Shown one piece after another: positions 31,355 through 42,076 of a stretch of 64,000 bases of DNA. The first letter of the stretch is position 1. The number at the start of each line of letters is the position of its first letter. The notes below the pieces were generated by a model, which had not been told where the DNA came from, did no database searches, and saw nothing but the letters and a program-made list of their open reading frames with translations. The position numbers were made by a program, and so were the translations under genes. The DNA comes from Pseudomonas fulva NBRC 16637 = DSM 17717 (GTDB lineage Bacteria > Pseudomonadota > Gammaproteobacteria > Pseudomonadales > Pseudomonadaceae): contig NZ_BBIQ01000002.1 in NCBI RefSeq assembly GCF_000730565.1, positions 1 to 64,000 on the forward strand. The letters run 5' to 3'.

Positions 31355-32734
31355 TTATGCGCCGACTACGGTCGGCCCGGCCTGAAGCGGTCTTGCCAGG
31401 TCAGGGCGCAACGCCTCGCCAGCGACAACCGGTGCGACACCGGCCTCGAACTCCGAGCGGAAGTACTTGATGGCACTGCCAAGCGGCTCCACCGCACCGG
31501 GTGCGTGGGCGCAGAAGGTACGGCCTGGGCCGAGGAAGTTGACCAGCCCCAGCAGGGTCTCGATGTCTTCGGCGCGGCCCTGGCGGTTCTCCAGGGCGCG
31601 CAGCATCTTCACGCTCCAGGGCAGGCCGTCACGGCACGGTGTGCACCAGCCGCACGACTCACGGGCGAAGAACTCCTCCATGTTGCGCAGCAGCGAGACC
31701 ATGCTGACACTGTCGTCCACCGCCATGGCAAGGCCGGTCCCCATGCGGGTGCCGACTTTGGCGATACCGCCCGCGTACATTTGCGCGTCCAGGTGCTCGG
31801 GCAGCAGGAAACCGGTGCCGGCCCCGCCTGGCTGCCAGCACTTGAGCCGGAAGCCGTCGCGCATGCCGCCCGCGTAGTCCTCGAACAGTTCGCGTGCGGT
31901 GACGCCAAACGGCAGCTCCCACAGGCCTGGGTTCTTGACCTTGCCGGAGAAGCCCATCAGCTTGGTGCCATGGTCTTCGCTACCTTCGCGGGCCAGCGAC
32001 TTGTACCAGTCGTTGCCATTGGCGACGATGGCCGGCACGTTGCACAGGGTCTCGACGTTGTTCACGCAGGTCGGCTTGCCCCACACGCCCACGGCGGCAG
32101 GGAAGGGCGGCTTGGAGCGTGGGTTGGCGCGGCGACCTTCGAGCGAGTTGATCAGCGCGGTTTCTTCACCGCAGATGTAGCGGCCTGCACCGGTGTGCAC
32201 GAACAGCTCGAAATCGAAGCCGCTGCCCAGGACGTTTTTGCCCAGCAAGCCAGCGGCCTTGGCTTCATCGATGGCACGGTTGAGGTTTTTTGCCGCCGTG
32301 GTGTATTCGCCGCGCAAGAAGATGTAGCCGCGGTAGGCCTTCAGCGCGCGGGCGCTGATCAGCATGCCTTCGATCAGCAGATGGGGCTGTTGCTCCATCA
32401 GCATGCGGTCCTTCCAGGTGTTGGGCTCCATTTCATCGGCGTTACACAACAGGTAACGGATGTTCATGGACTCATCCTTGGGCATCAGGCCCCACTTCAC
32501 CCCGGTGGGGAAGCCCGCGCCACCACGGCCCTTGAGGCCGGAGTCCTTGACGCTTTGCACGATCTCGTCAGCCGACATCTGCGCCAGCGCCTTGCGGGCA
32601 GCGGCGTAGCCGTTCTTCGATTCGTACTCGGCCAGCCAGACCGGCTCGCCGTCTTCACGCAGGCGCCAGGTCAGCGGATGGGTTTCAGCCGAGCGCGCGA
32701 TGCGGTTGGCCGGGCCGAAGGAAGTGATGGTCAT
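31355..32734 (-). CDS. nuoF: NADH-quinone oxidoreductase subunit F
   Basis: 459 aa; binds NADH and FMN and holds [4Fe-4S] N3. Glycine-rich nucleotide loop [14 protein letters not shown] (residue ~65), FMN region [15 protein letters not shown], and cluster ligands [10 protein letters not shown] with a fourth Cys in [14 protein letters not shown] 32734 overlaps the nuoE stop as ATGA; the open frame further upstream lies inside nuoE. Confidence 0.98.
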   Translation of the reverse strand: MTITSFGPANRIARSAETHPLTWRLREDGEPVWLAEYESKNGYAAARKALAQMSADEIVQSVKDSGLKGRGGAGFPTGVKWGLMPKDESMNIRYLLCNADEMEPNTWKDRMLMEQQPHLLIEGMLISARALKAYRGYIFLRGEYTTAAKNLNRAIDEAKAAGLLGKNVLGSGFDFELFVHTGAGRYICGEETALINSLEGRRANPRSKPPFPAAVGVWGKPTCVNNVETLCNVPAIVANGNDWYKSLAREGSEDHGTKLMGFSGKVKNPGLWELPFGVTARELFEDYAGGMRDGFRLKCWQPGGAGTGFLLPEHLDAQMYAGGIAKVGTRMGTGLAMAVDDSVSMVSLLRNMEEFFARESCGWCTPCRDGLPWSVKMLRALENRQGRAEDIETLLGLVNFLGPGRTFCAHAPGAVEPLGSAIKYFRSEFEAGVAPVVAGEALRPDLARPLQAGPTVVGA

Positions 32735-33228
32735 GCGTAACCCTCCAGCAGTTTGGAGACGCCAGCAGGCTGCACGTCGCCAAAGGTGTCGTCGTCGATC
32801 ATCAGCGCCGGGGCCTTGTCGCAGTTGCCAAGGCAGCAGACCGGCAGCAGGGTGAAGCGGCCATCGGCAGTCGTTTGACCCAGGCCGATGCCCAGCTCGC
32901 TCTGGATCTGGCTGACCACCGACTCGTGGCCGCCGATGTAGCACACCATGCTGTCGCACACGCGGATAATGTGGCGGCCCACCGGCTGGCGGAAGATCTG
33001 GCTGTAGAAGGTAGCGACGCCTTCGACGTCGCTGGCCGGGATGCCCAGCACCTCGCCGATGGCGTGGATGGCGCCGTCCGGCACCCAGCCACGGGCTTTC
33101 TGCACGATCTTCAGGGCTTCGATGGACGCCGCACGCGGGTCCTCGTAGTGGTGCATTTCATGCTCGATGGCCGAGCGTTCGGTTTCGCTCAGGGCGAAAC
33201 GGTCTGTCTGGATAAGCGTGCTGTTCAT
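32731..33228 (-). CDS. nuoE: NADH-quinone oxidoreductase subunit E
   Basis: 165 aa thioredoxin-like subunit with [2Fe-2S] N1a, ligands in CDSMVC and [10 protein letters not shown]. Two bases after nuoCD and four-base overlap with nuoF. Confidence 0.97.
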   Translation of the reverse strand: MNSTLIQTDRFALSETERSAIEHEMHHYEDPRAASIEALKIVQKARGWVPDGAIHAIGEVLGIPASDVEGVATFYSQIFRQPVGRHIIRVCDSMVCYIGGHESVVSQIQSELGIGLGQTTADGRFTLLPVCCLGNCDKAPALMIDDDTFGDVQPAGVSKLLEGYA

Positions 33229-33230
33229 GC

Positions 33231-35030
<1,800 letters not shown>

Positions 35031-35052
35031 TCAACGTTAAGAATGAAGCCAG

Positions 35053-35080
35053 GCCGCCGGCACCCTCGGGCGCCGGCGGC
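35053..35080 (-). other. Intercistronic hairpin between nuoB and nuoCD
   Basis: GCCGCCGGC (35053-35061) pairs perfectly with GCCGGCGGC (35072-35080) in the 79-base gap between nuoB and nuoCD. No T-tract follows on the minus strand, so it is more likely an RNA-processing or stability element than a terminator. Confidence 0.55.
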
Positions 35081-35091
35081 AGGTCGCTGGA

Positions 35092-35769
35092 TCAGACTTC
35101 GTCGGGGCTGCGCAGGTTGGTGACGGCAATGCGCTGTTCACGACGCAGCTCCTTCTGGGCGGGCATCTCGGCACGGTAAATGCCTTGATCGCCCACGACC
35201 CAGGAAAGCGGACGTCGCTCTTGGCCGATCGACTCCTGCAGCAGCATCAAGCCTTGCAGGAAAGCCTCAGGGCGTGGCGGACAGCCGGGCACGTAGACGT
35301 CCACGGGGAGGAACTTGTCGACCCCTTGAACGACCGAGTAGATGTCGTACATGCCGCCGGAGTTGGCGCACGAACCCATGGAAATGACCCATTTGGGCTC
35401 GAGCATCTGCTCGTAGAGACGCTGGATGATCGGCGCCATCTTGATGAAGCAGGTACCGGCAATGACCATGAAGTCGGCCTGGCGCGGCGAGGCCCGGATG
35501 ACTTCGGCGCCGAAGCGGGCGATGTCGTGGGGTGCCGTGAAGGCCGTGGTCATTTCCACGTAGCAGCAGGACAGGCCGAAGTTGTACGGCCACAGGGAGT
35601 TCTTGCGGCCCCAGTTGACGGCGCCACGCAGCACATCTTCGAGCTTGCCCATGAAGATGTTCTTGTGGACCTGGTCTTCGAGCAGTTGATCGGTGACGGT
35701 TTCCCGTTCACCGACCGGGTATTGCTCGTTGGGTGCGTCCGGATCGATTCTGGTGAGATTGTATTGCAT
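35092..35769 (-). CDS. nuoB: NADH-quinone oxidoreductase subunit B
   Basis: 225 aa; carries [4Fe-4S] N2, the last cluster before quinone. Ligands: the tandem Cys of LSCCYVEM, Cys in GSCANSGG, and Cys in [10 protein letters not shown]. Nine bases downstream of nuoA. Confidence 0.98.
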   Translation of the reverse strand: MQYNLTRIDPDAPNEQYPVGERETVTDQLLEDQVHKNIFMGKLEDVLRGAVNWGRKNSLWPYNFGLSCCYVEMTTAFTAPHDIARFGAEVIRASPRQADFMVIAGTCFIKMAPIIQRLYEQMLEPKWVISMGSCANSGGMYDIYSVVQGVDKFLPVDVYVPGCPPRPEAFLQGLMLLQESIGQERRPLSWVVGDQGIYRAEMPAQKELRREQRIAVTNLRSPDEV

Positions 35770-35778
35770 GCCAAAGCC

Positions 35779-36192
35779 TCATTGTTTCAGCTTCGCTTGC
35801 CGCTTGCGGCGACCTTCGGGAGCCCAGTCAAGGGCCCCGACGCGCCATAGGTAGACAAGACCTGCCAACAGAATTGCTATGAAAACGAGTGCTTCGACGA
35901 ACCCGGTCCAGCCGCTTTCGCGGACGGACACAGACCATGCAAAGAGAAAAAGGGCTTCGATATCGAAGATCACGAAGAGCATCGCGACCAGATAGAATTT
36001 TGCCGACAGGCGCAGGCGAGCGCTGCCGGTGGGCAGCATGCCGGATTCGAAGGGTTCGTTCTTGGCGCGACCCCAAGCCTTGCTGCCGAGCAGGCTGGAC
36101 AGGCCGAGCATGAAGGCACACAGGCCGACGACACCCAGAAGGAAAATGGCAAAGCCCCAGTTGTGGGCGATGAGTCCTGCCGAATCGGACAT
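35779..36192 (-). CDS. nuoA: NADH-quinone oxidoreductase subunit A
   Basis: 137 aa with three helices; conserved loop and acidic motif [22 protein letters not shown]. First gene of the 13-gene operon nuoA-B-CD-E-F-G-H-I-J-K-L-M-N. AAGGA about eight bases before ATG 36192 is the ribosome site. The operon promoter must be in the 900-base interval upstream; I cannot place it with certainty. Confidence 0.97.
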   Translation of the reverse strand: MSDSAGLIAHNWGFAIFLLGVVGLCAFMLGLSSLLGSKAWGRAKNEPFESGMLPTGSARLRLSAKFYLVAMLFVIFDIEALFLFAWSVSVRESGWTGFVEALVFIAILLAGLVYLWRVGALDWAPEGRRKRQAKLKQ

Positions 36193-36879
36193 GCTTCAAA
36201 TCCTTATACAGAGACCCAGCTCTGCAGTCTGAAATAAGTGTAGAGCGGCGACGTGGTGTCGCACTTGCAGTGACCAAATGTCGCAGCTGAATCAATCCTG
36301 CTGATTTTATGGGTAAACCCGGTGCAAGTAAAATTTCCGTAGCAAATTTATTCGCAGGTTCAACAACACATTCGGCTTGTAACTGGCTGAAAGCCTTGAG
36401 ATTCGGGCATTGCGCGTGCTTTTGTTAATTATGTTTCTTGCGAGTGGTAACGAATTACGAATTGAGTAATGATAATTAATATCATTTAGCGCTGCGCTTC
36501 TTAGTTGGTCCGTTCTGCGCCGTGTAAAGTTCATCTGCAGATTTCCTGTGCTTGCAAATGCGAAAAGCGCGTGTTCTAGCAGTTTTCGACACGCTGGGTA
36601 CCGCTCTGGATCAATACTAAAGCGTGAGCGCGGTGGTTGGGTCATGTGCCGGTGTGGTCTGTAGCATAGACCAGGGTGCTCTGATTGCCCTGACCTTGGG
36701 ACAGGCGCTAGGTGGGCGGCGCTCGCTTTCTGCGACACCGTCTACGCAAAGGAGGTGGCTAGGCGCCAGGTGCAGTTGGGCGCAAGGTCACTGGAATGTC
36801 GGATTTAACCCCTTCCCTGTAGGGCATTTCCCAAACATACTCTTGCCGCCTGTTTTCCGTTGCGGCTGCCCGGGTGGCG
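36193..36879. other. Long AT-rich non-coding interval upstream of nuo
   Basis: About 690 bases between nuoA (leftward) and the structured leader (rightward). Positions ~36300-36560 are markedly AT-rich compared with the rest of the window. An open frame of 143 codons on the minus strand (36307-36738) lacks a ribosome site and any recognisable domain and crosses the AT-rich part, so I leave it out. The interval should hold the nuo promoter and contains a Fur-like palindrome (listed separately). Confidence 0.6.
36470..36484. promoter_or_regulatory. Fur-box-like palindrome
   Basis: TGATAAT-T-AATATCA fits the 7-1-7 Fur consensus TGATAAT-N-ATTATCA with one mismatch, and it sits inside a perfect AATGATA-N5-TATCATT inverted repeat (36468-36486). 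It is about 280 bases upstream of nuoA and 620 upstream of the gene at 37093. No iron gene adjoins it, so it may serve nuo, an unannotated small RNA, or be chance in AT-rich DNA. Confidence 0.45.
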
Positions 36880-37092
36880 CTCTAGTCTCGGCCTGTCGTT
36901 GCTCATCAACGACACAGCTTTGACAGGCTGTGACCGTAAATAGTGCGCGGCTTTCCTATATGGTGGCTGTGCGTGCGGGCACGCTTGCGTGCGCCGGAAC
37001 TTAGCTATTTCCGCCGGTCTGTCAACCCACGCACAGCTGCCGCCCTTCTGTTTGACAGCAGGTGGGTGGCCAGCCCTAGAAGGTAAATAGCT
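36880..37092 (+). ncRNA. Structured 5' leader upstream of a DUF6124-like gene (candidate cis-regulatory RNA)
   Basis: The 213 bases before ATG 37093 are dense in paired elements: a perfect 8-base hairpin TGTCGTTG/CAACGACA (36894-36901 with 36907-36914); a 14-pair long-range helix between 36962-36975 and 37028-37041 (two G-T wobbles); inside it a GCACG/CGTGC hairpin (36979-36992). The octamer TTTGACAG occurs twice (36919-36926 and 37051-37058) and the single complement CTGTCAA (37019-37025) could pair with either copy but not both. The second copy lies about 22 bases before the AAGG ribosome site. I recall very similar leaders before short DUF3077/DUF6124-type genes in other Pseudomonas genomes, but no named Rfam family. 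Confidence 0.55.
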
Positions 37093-37335
37093 ATGTTGAA
37101 GATAGTCCCTGATCCACCCCGCAACTCCCATTCCCTCGAAGACACCCTGACCCAGGCCACCGACCACGCACTCTGCGCAGCTACCGTGGTGCATCAGGTC
37201 TTGCTCCTACAGCCCAGGTCCCCGGCATCGATCCTGATGATGACCACGATGCATGAACTCGAAGCGCTTCGAGCTTTGCTTGAGTCGGCCTTGATCCAAG
37301 TGCAGATCCCGGCGGGTGCCAAGCCTTTGCATTGA
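37093..37335 (+). CDS. Small Pseudomonas-specific protein, DUF6124-like
   Basis: 80 aa. Starts MLKIVPDPP and is otherwise mostly alpha-helical with heptad-like hydrophobic spacing (DHALCAATVVHQVLLL ... MHELEALRALLESALIQV). This start and helical body are typical of short Pseudomonas proteins that pair with DUF3077 genes; I assign DUF6124-like from memory. Function unknown. AAGG (37080-37083) is the ribosome site. It follows the structured leader directly and precedes a DUF3077 gene by 152 bases. Confidence 0.75.
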   Translation: MLKIVPDPPRNSHSLEDTLTQATDHALCAATVVHQVLLLQPRSPASILMMTTMHELEALRALLESALIQVQIPAGAKPLH

Positions 37336-37487
37336 AGCTGGTCGATGTGCAGCTACAGCCGGTCTTTGGCGGTTAAGCCGCGCCTTCCCGATCACCGCAG
37401 CTCGCAAGGTTCCACATCCACGGCGGGAGCGGATCTGGCTGCGTCAGGGGCCGGCCATGCAGTAGGAAATTTCCAGGGGATTCGAAA

Positions 37488-37751
37488 ATGACCACAGAAG
37501 ACACACAGTTCACCGTCGGTCAAACCACCTTTTGCCAAGGCGAAAACGGCACCCACGCGTTGTTTCGCATCGAGCCCGGCATACCGTGTCGGGATGCTCG
37601 CGAGCAGTCGTCGGAGTTGATGGGTTACGTTCGCGAATTGACCATCATCGGCCTGACGGAAGAGAGGCCGATGATGATCTGGGCGGCCCACTACCTCAGC
37701 GCCATGGCCAAAGCGTTGATGGACGACGCCGAGCTGGGCATGGCGCAGTGA
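37488..37751 (+). CDS. DUF3077 domain protein
   Basis: 87 aa matching the DUF3077 pattern: an N-terminal beta part (TTFCQGENGTHALFRIEPGIP), then two helices (REQSSELMGYVRELTIIGL and MIWAAHYLSAMAKALMDDAELG). These proteins are abundant, often multicopy, in Pseudomonas and have no known function. AGGGGATT (37469-37476 area) provides the ribosome site. Likely cotranscribed with the DUF6124-like gene. Confidence 0.85.
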   Translation: MTTEDTQFTVGQTTFCQGENGTHALFRIEPGIPCRDAREQSSELMGYVRELTIIGLTEERPMMIWAAHYLSAMAKALMDDAELGMAQ

Positions 37752-37811
37752 TTTTCGGCCAGATGGCCTAGCCTAGCGACTTGCGTGGTCTGGCGCCGCG
37801 CAAGGCCGCTG

Positions 37812-39083
37812 CTACCGCGTCAGGCGTACCAGATAGATGCCGGTACGAGGATCTGTTGCAAGCTTCAGGTTACAGGCGACAAGCGGCTGGCCATTGCTTT
37901 GACAGCTGACCTCCAGGGCCGTCCCGCTCTCCCCGACAAATGCCCAGCCAGCAGTACCGAAATCATCGTCCAAGGTGCCATCACCGTTGAAGCGCAACAG
38001 GGCAAATGGGTCGCGTGCTGCTTCGTCTTCATACAGCACGCTCAGGTAAATTTTTTCGTGATCGCCTGGTTGCCCATCGAAGGCTAGGTCCAGCGCGGAA
38101 GCCATGACCAATGGGTTCTTTTGAATAATGACAGGTTGCCCTGCATTGAAATGGGTGTTGGGCGTACCGTCGCATTTGAAAGACATGAGCGCGGAACCTT
38201 CATCATAGGTATTGATGTCGGTCCGGCACGCCAGCACGAAGTCAGTGTTGGAGATGGACTGTTCAAGACGCGCTGCAAGCAGCGTGTGCCCGGGCGTGCT
38301 CAACTGCAAATGGCCGCGCGCGGCAAACGTCTCGTCAACGTTGGCTCGGTTATCAAGGCGGGTCACGATGACGTGGCTGTGGTAATCCTCGGTAGGCATG
38401 GGCGCGTGCGCGGCATAAATACCTTGTTCATTTACCGCTATCGTGCCCAGTAGCACGGGCTGCCCCTGGTGTTCAGCGCGCCAGAAGCCGGTGCCATTGA
38501 ACTCGGTAGCCAAATCCCCTTTCAGCGAAATGGCAACAATATGATCGCGCGAATGAAAGTAGAGGACGCCGTCCCGAATTCTGCCGCTGGCGCTTTGCTG
38601 GACATTGGAACTGCGGTGCTTGGAGGCGGGGGTTGACTTGATTGGCCGGTCCTGGCGCATGGAGCTGATCGACCGATAAACACGGTAGGCCTGTCCATTT
38701 TCGCCAAATTGCGTGTCGGGCTTACCATCTGGGAGCAAGTGAAAGACGACGGGACAAAACGAATTCGGGGCATCGTTGTAGTCACCTACCACATAGATTC
38801 CCTCGGTTTCGTCCGCAACGATCGTGGACAGATAGACCCGTAAGGCACCGGTGTATTCAACGGTGGCGACCCCGTCGGTTGCAAACTCTCGGTCAGGCGC
38901 TCCGCCAGCTCCTAGCCGTAGCAGTTTGATGTATTGCTCAGCCCTGTGAGCCGAGGACAGGAGGATGTGTCCGGTTGATTCGAGCAACGCCATTGGGCCA
39001 GCGTGGTTGTAGTGGTTGTGCCAAAAGCGGCCTCTTGAAGCAAACGTAGGGTCCAGCTCACCGGCTTTGGAAATCGTTGGCAT
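37812..39083 (-). CDS. Delta-60 repeat beta-propeller protein
   Basis: 423 aa, no signal peptide seen. It has at least five copies of the delta-60 (DUF5122) repeat core: ELDPTFASRGR, GKPDTQFGENG, ANVDETFAARG, GTPNTHFNAGQ and GTLDDDFGTAGW, spaced by 60-130 residues, so a beta-propeller-like fold is expected. Such proteins are widespread in Pseudomonas; function unknown, possibly surface or secreted. CAGGAG about eight bases before ATG 39083 confirms the start. Stands alone between the DUF3077 gene (convergent) and aceA. Confidence 0.8.
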   Translation of the reverse strand: MPTISKAGELDPTFASRGRFWHNHYNHAGPMALLESTGHILLSSAHRAEQYIKLLRLGAGGAPDREFATDGVATVEYTGALRVYLSTIVADETEGIYVVGDYNDAPNSFCPVVFHLLPDGKPDTQFGENGQAYRVYRSISSMRQDRPIKSTPASKHRSSNVQQSASGRIRDGVLYFHSRDHIVAISLKGDLATEFNGTGFWRAEHQGQPVLLGTIAVNEQGIYAAHAPMPTEDYHSHVIVTRLDNRANVDETFAARGHLQLSTPGHTLLAARLEQSISNTDFVLACRTDINTYDEGSALMSFKCDGTPNTHFNAGQPVIIQKNPLVMASALDLAFDGQPGDHEKIYLSVLYEDEAARDPFALLRFNGDGTLDDDFGTAGWAFVGESGTALEVSCQSNGQPLVACNLKLATDPRTGIYLVRLTR

Positions 39084-39270
39084 GATGCGACTCCTGATTG
39101 GGCCAGTCGCAAGGTTTACAGAAGAGGCTGCTGCAAAAAACTGGTAATACTGCTAGGCGTCGATTGCAGAAAAACTCATCGCGCTTTGCGAAGCCCCTTG
39201 TTCTTTGCCAAGAAACCCCGGGCCGCGTGCAGGTTTGGTGTGGCTTGATCTGGCCAACTTCAGCAAAAAG

Positions 39271-39302
39271 AAGGCCCGGTGCCTTCACAAGCTCCGGGCC
39301 TT
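39271..39302 (-). terminator. Intrinsic terminator of aceA
   Basis: AAGGCCCGG (39271-39279) pairs with CCGGGCCTT (39294-39302), nine perfect pairs; on the minus strand the stem runs into CTTTTTG. It begins 22 bases after the aceA stop. Confidence 0.85.
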
Positions 39303-39323
39303 CGTTCAACCGCAACCCACTGG

Positions 39324-40649
39324 TTAGTGGAACTGCTCTTCCTCAGTCGAACCGGTCAGTGCGGTCACCGACGAAGCCCCACCCTGAATCACAGTGGTCA
39401 TGTCATCGAAGTAGCCCGTACCCACTTCCTGCTGATGCGCCACGAAGGTGTAGCCCTTGCTGGCGTCGGCGAACTCCTGCTCTTGCAGCTTGACGTAGGC
39501 GGTCATGTCGTTGCGGGCGTAGTCGTGCGCCAGGTTGAACATGCCATGCCACATGTTGTGGATGCCGGCCAGGGTGATGAACTGGTGCTTGTAGCCCATG
39601 GCCGACAGCTCGCGCTGGAATTTGGCGATGGTGGCATCGTCCAGGTTCTTCTTCCAGTTGAAGGAAGGCGAGCAGTTGTACGAGAGGATCTGGTCCGGGT
39701 ACTCCTTCTTGATCGCTTCGGCGAAGCGGCGGGCTTCGTCCAGGTCCGGCTTGGCGGTTTCGCACCAGATCAGGTCGGCGTAGGGGGCGTAAGCCAGGCC
39801 GCGGGCGATGGCCTGGTCGAGGCCGGCGCGTACTTTGTAGAAGCCTTCACGGGTGCGCTCGCCGATCACGAACGGCTGATCGTATGGGTCGCAGTCACTG
39901 GTCAGCAGGTCGGCGGCGTTGGCGTCGGTACGGGCCAGAATGATGGTCGGCACGCCCGAAACATCGGCTGCCAGGCGCGCGGCGACCAGCTTTTGCACGG
40001 CTTCCTGGGTAGGTACCAAAACTTTGCCGCCCATGTGGCCGCACTTTTTCACCGAGGCCAGCTGGTCTTCGAAGTGCACGCCAGCCGCGCCCGCTTCGAT
40101 CATGTTCTTCATCAGCTCGTAGGCATTGAGCACGCCGCCAAAGCCTGCTTCTGCGTCAGCCACGATAGGCGCGAAGTAGTCGATGTAGCCTTCATCACCA
40201 GGGTTCTTGCCTGCCTTCCACTGGATCTGGTCGGCGCGGCGGAAGGAGTTGTTGATGCGCTTGACCACCGTCGGCACCGAGTCGACAGGGTACAGCGACT
40301 GGTCGGGGTACATGGACTCTGCAGAGTTGTTGTCGGCAGCTACCTGCCAGCCCGACAGGTAGATGGCCTGGATGCCTGCCTTGACCTGTTGCACGGCCTG
40401 GCCACCGGTGAGGGCGCCCATGCAATTGACGAAGTCTTTTTCCGGGCGGAACGATGGATGTGCACCTTGAGTGACCAGTTTCCACAGCTTTTCAGCACCC
40501 AGGCGGGCCAGGGTATGCTCCGGCTGCAGGGAGCCACGCAGGCGAACGACATCGGCGGCGGTGTAGGTACGGGTCACGCCTTTCCAGCGCGGGTTTTCGG
40601 CCCAGTCTTTCTCAAGGGCTGCAATTTGCTGTTCGCGTGTCAGTGCCAT
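39324..40649 (-). CDS. aceA: Isocitrate lyase
   Basis: 441 aa; splits isocitrate to glyoxylate and succinate in the glyoxylate shunt. The active-site signature KKCGH is at residues 201-205 (catalytic Cys203), with the Mg-binding region [10 protein letters not shown] just before it and SPSFNW-type substrate loop [10 protein letters not shown] further on. Length and sequence fit the short E. coli-type AceA. GAGG about nine bases before ATG 40649 is the ribosome site. The mRNA seems to have a long leader (see the operator and promoter near 41.0 kb). Confidence 0.97.
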   Translation of the reverse strand: MALTREQQIAALEKDWAENPRWKGVTRTYTAADVVRLRGSLQPEHTLARLGAEKLWKLVTQGAHPSFRPEKDFVNCMGALTGGQAVQQVKAGIQAIYLSGWQVAADNNSAESMYPDQSLYPVDSVPTVVKRINNSFRRADQIQWKAGKNPGDEGYIDYFAPIVADAEAGFGGVLNAYELMKNMIEAGAAGVHFEDQLASVKKCGHMGGKVLVPTQEAVQKLVAARLAADVSGVPTIILARTDANAADLLTSDCDPYDQPFVIGERTREGFYKVRAGLDQAIARGLAYAPYADLIWCETAKPDLDEARRFAEAIKKEYPDQILSYNCSPSFNWKKNLDDATIAKFQRELSAMGYKHQFITLAGIHNMWHGMFNLAHDYARNDMTAYVKLQEQEFADASKGYTFVAHQQEVGTGYFDDMTTVIQGGASSVTALTGSTEEEQFH

Positions 40650-40933
40650 GGAAGTAAACCTCGTCGCATCGATCTTGGATTAGTTGTGCGGATGCTCGGG
40701 GCAGATCAGGGCGCTGGCGGCAGTCCTGTTCAAGCGGGTACGGCGGCAGCGGGCAAGGATGGGGTGCAAGTCGGGCAGTCATGTACATCAGTGCCCCTGC
40801 AGGTCGGCTCGTGGATGCCTCGCTGCGGAGCTACACGAATGCTGTGACGGCGGTGACGCACTTGAGTCCCTCGAAACCACTTGCTCGGTGCAGTCGCAAC
40901 CTCGTCGAACGGCCTTATGGGCTGTACGGACAC

Positions 40934-40982
40934 GGGGCGCCTCCACGGTGACGGAGGGCGCCCCAAGGCCCTTGCCAGGGCC
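40934..40982 (-). other. Tandem GC-rich hairpins in the aceA leader region
   Basis: GGGGCGCC (40934-40941) pairs with GGCGCCCC (40957-40964), extended inward by TCC/GGA; directly beside it GGCCC/GGGCC (about 40968-40979) forms a second hairpin. They lie about 290-330 bases upstream of aceA on the presumed leader transcript. No T-tract; a role in attenuation or RNA stability is inference. Confidence 0.45.
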
Positions 40983-41005
40983 CCTGATTAGCGGGAGCGA
41001 GGCCA

Positions 41006-41066
41006 TCATGCCCTCGCTAAAAAGTGCCTGTCAAACGTTTTGTAGTGCTTTTTTAGATCTACTACA
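41006..41066 (-). promoter_or_regulatory. Candidate aceA promoter with RccR-type split palindrome
   Basis: On the minus strand TTGACA (41034-41029) with CATGAT 18 bases on is a plausible sigma-70 promoter reading toward aceA. Just upstream of the -35 is TGTAGT-N14-ACTACA (41041-41066), a split palindrome with perfect arms. I recall TGTAGT/ACTACA half-sites with variable spacing as targets of RccR, the KDPG-sensing RpiR-family regulator of aceA and related genes in Pseudomonas. The remaining 40650-41005 holds only the hairpins listed and no gene. Confidence 0.6.
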
Positions 41067-41133
41067 TCTTTGGTCTAATACGACTCATCAGTCAGTTCAG
41101 AGGCCTTTGGTCGAGGCCGCAGACTGTCTCGGA

Positions 41134-41868
41134 TCAGTCCAAAACATCGACTTTTACCCGCACTGTCATGTTTTTTCCCCGTTCAGTGCTGTAGGTATGG
41201 CTTCCGGTACTAAAGCCGGCCTGGCTCTGCTGGTTATACCCGGCCATATCGATCCACTCACCCACCTTGCCGGTGAGGGTTGTGTCGGTGCTTTGAACAT
41301 CCACTACATCTGCACGTTCGCGGCTGATGCGATCATTATTAGTGCTGATCTGGAGGCGAACGGTGTCTCCAGTGAGCGTCGGTGTTACGTAAAAGCCTTG
41401 GGTTACATTGCGGTATTGGGTATCGCTCTGCACACGCCCATATCCATCGGTACTGGAGCTGGTTACGGGGATGCTCTGGCCGACCTGAACCAGCGCTGGC
41501 TGACCTTCACTGGCCTGGATCTGCTGCACGCCGCCGTCGCGGTTGGAGGTGCCGCGGCGGATGATCTTCGCGTTGCCGCGCGTATCCTGAAATTGGCTGT
41601 CGCTGGTATCGACGCTGATCAGCAAGCGTTTGGCGGCGGTGTCCAGTTGCTTGAGTAGCTCACGCAGTTCGCCAATGCGTTGCGGGCTGGCATTGACGAT
41701 GAGTTTGTTCTCGAAGGCGCTGACAGTACCGTCCTGGCCGATGAAGGCTTGCGCGGGCGGCAGCAACTCGGCGCTGCTGCGGTGCTGAAGTGGCACGACC
41801 TCAGTTTGGGCTTGTGCGGTCAGGCTGACCAGCAGTGCCAGCGAGATGAAAAGCGGGCGTGTGGACAT
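41134..41868 (-). CDS. Exported protein with secretin N-domain
   Basis: 244 aa. Signal peptide at residues 1-20 (STRPLFISLALLVSLTAQAQ). The segment at ~25-85 (FIGQDGTVSAFENKLIVNASPQRIGELRELLKQLDTAAKRLLISVD) matches the secretin/NolW N-domain fold used in pilus and type II secretion secretins. The rest looks like the start of a secretin core (GFYVTPTLTGDTVRLQIS) but the protein is far shorter than a channel-forming secretin (600-700 aa) and ends KNMTVRVKVDVLD. So a secretin-like periplasmic protein, not a full channel. ATG 41868 has GGAG nine bases upstream. Divergent from the subtilase gene. Confidence 0.75.
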   Translation of the reverse strand: MSTRPLFISLALLVSLTAQAQTEVVPLQHRSSAELLPPAQAFIGQDGTVSAFENKLIVNASPQRIGELRELLKQLDTAAKRLLISVDTSDSQFQDTRGNAKIIRRGTSNRDGGVQQIQASEGQPALVQVGQSIPVTSSSTDGYGRVQSDTQYRNVTQGFYVTPTLTGDTVRLQISTNNDRISRERADVVDVQSTDTTLTGKVGEWIDMAGYNQQSQAGFSTGSHTYSTERGKNMTVRVKVDVLD

Positions 41869-42076
41869 GGGCAGGGTCTCCGTAAAAGGTGAGTGTAATC
41901 GCTGCATCGGCAGCACCCGAACTTCCTGAGCCATTTCGCAGCAATTGATGCCTGGGCCCTCAGTAGTGCCCACCTGTGGCTCGGCCTCCACAAGGAGGGT
42001 CTTGAAGGGCAGGGTAACGGCTGAACCTTGGCAGGGGCCGTGGGTCGCAATCACAGGTTATCCGAGGACGACTGTC

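Noticed and set aside
36307..36738. 143-codon minus-strand open frame in the AT-rich interval upstream of nuoA
   Set aside because: No ribosome site or domain; composition shifts along it and it crosses a Fur-like palindrome, so more likely non-coding.
40684..41658. 324-codon plus-strand open frame between aceA and the secretin-N gene
   Set aside because: Runs through the aceA promoter and operator and antisense to the secretin-N gene; no recognisable domain.
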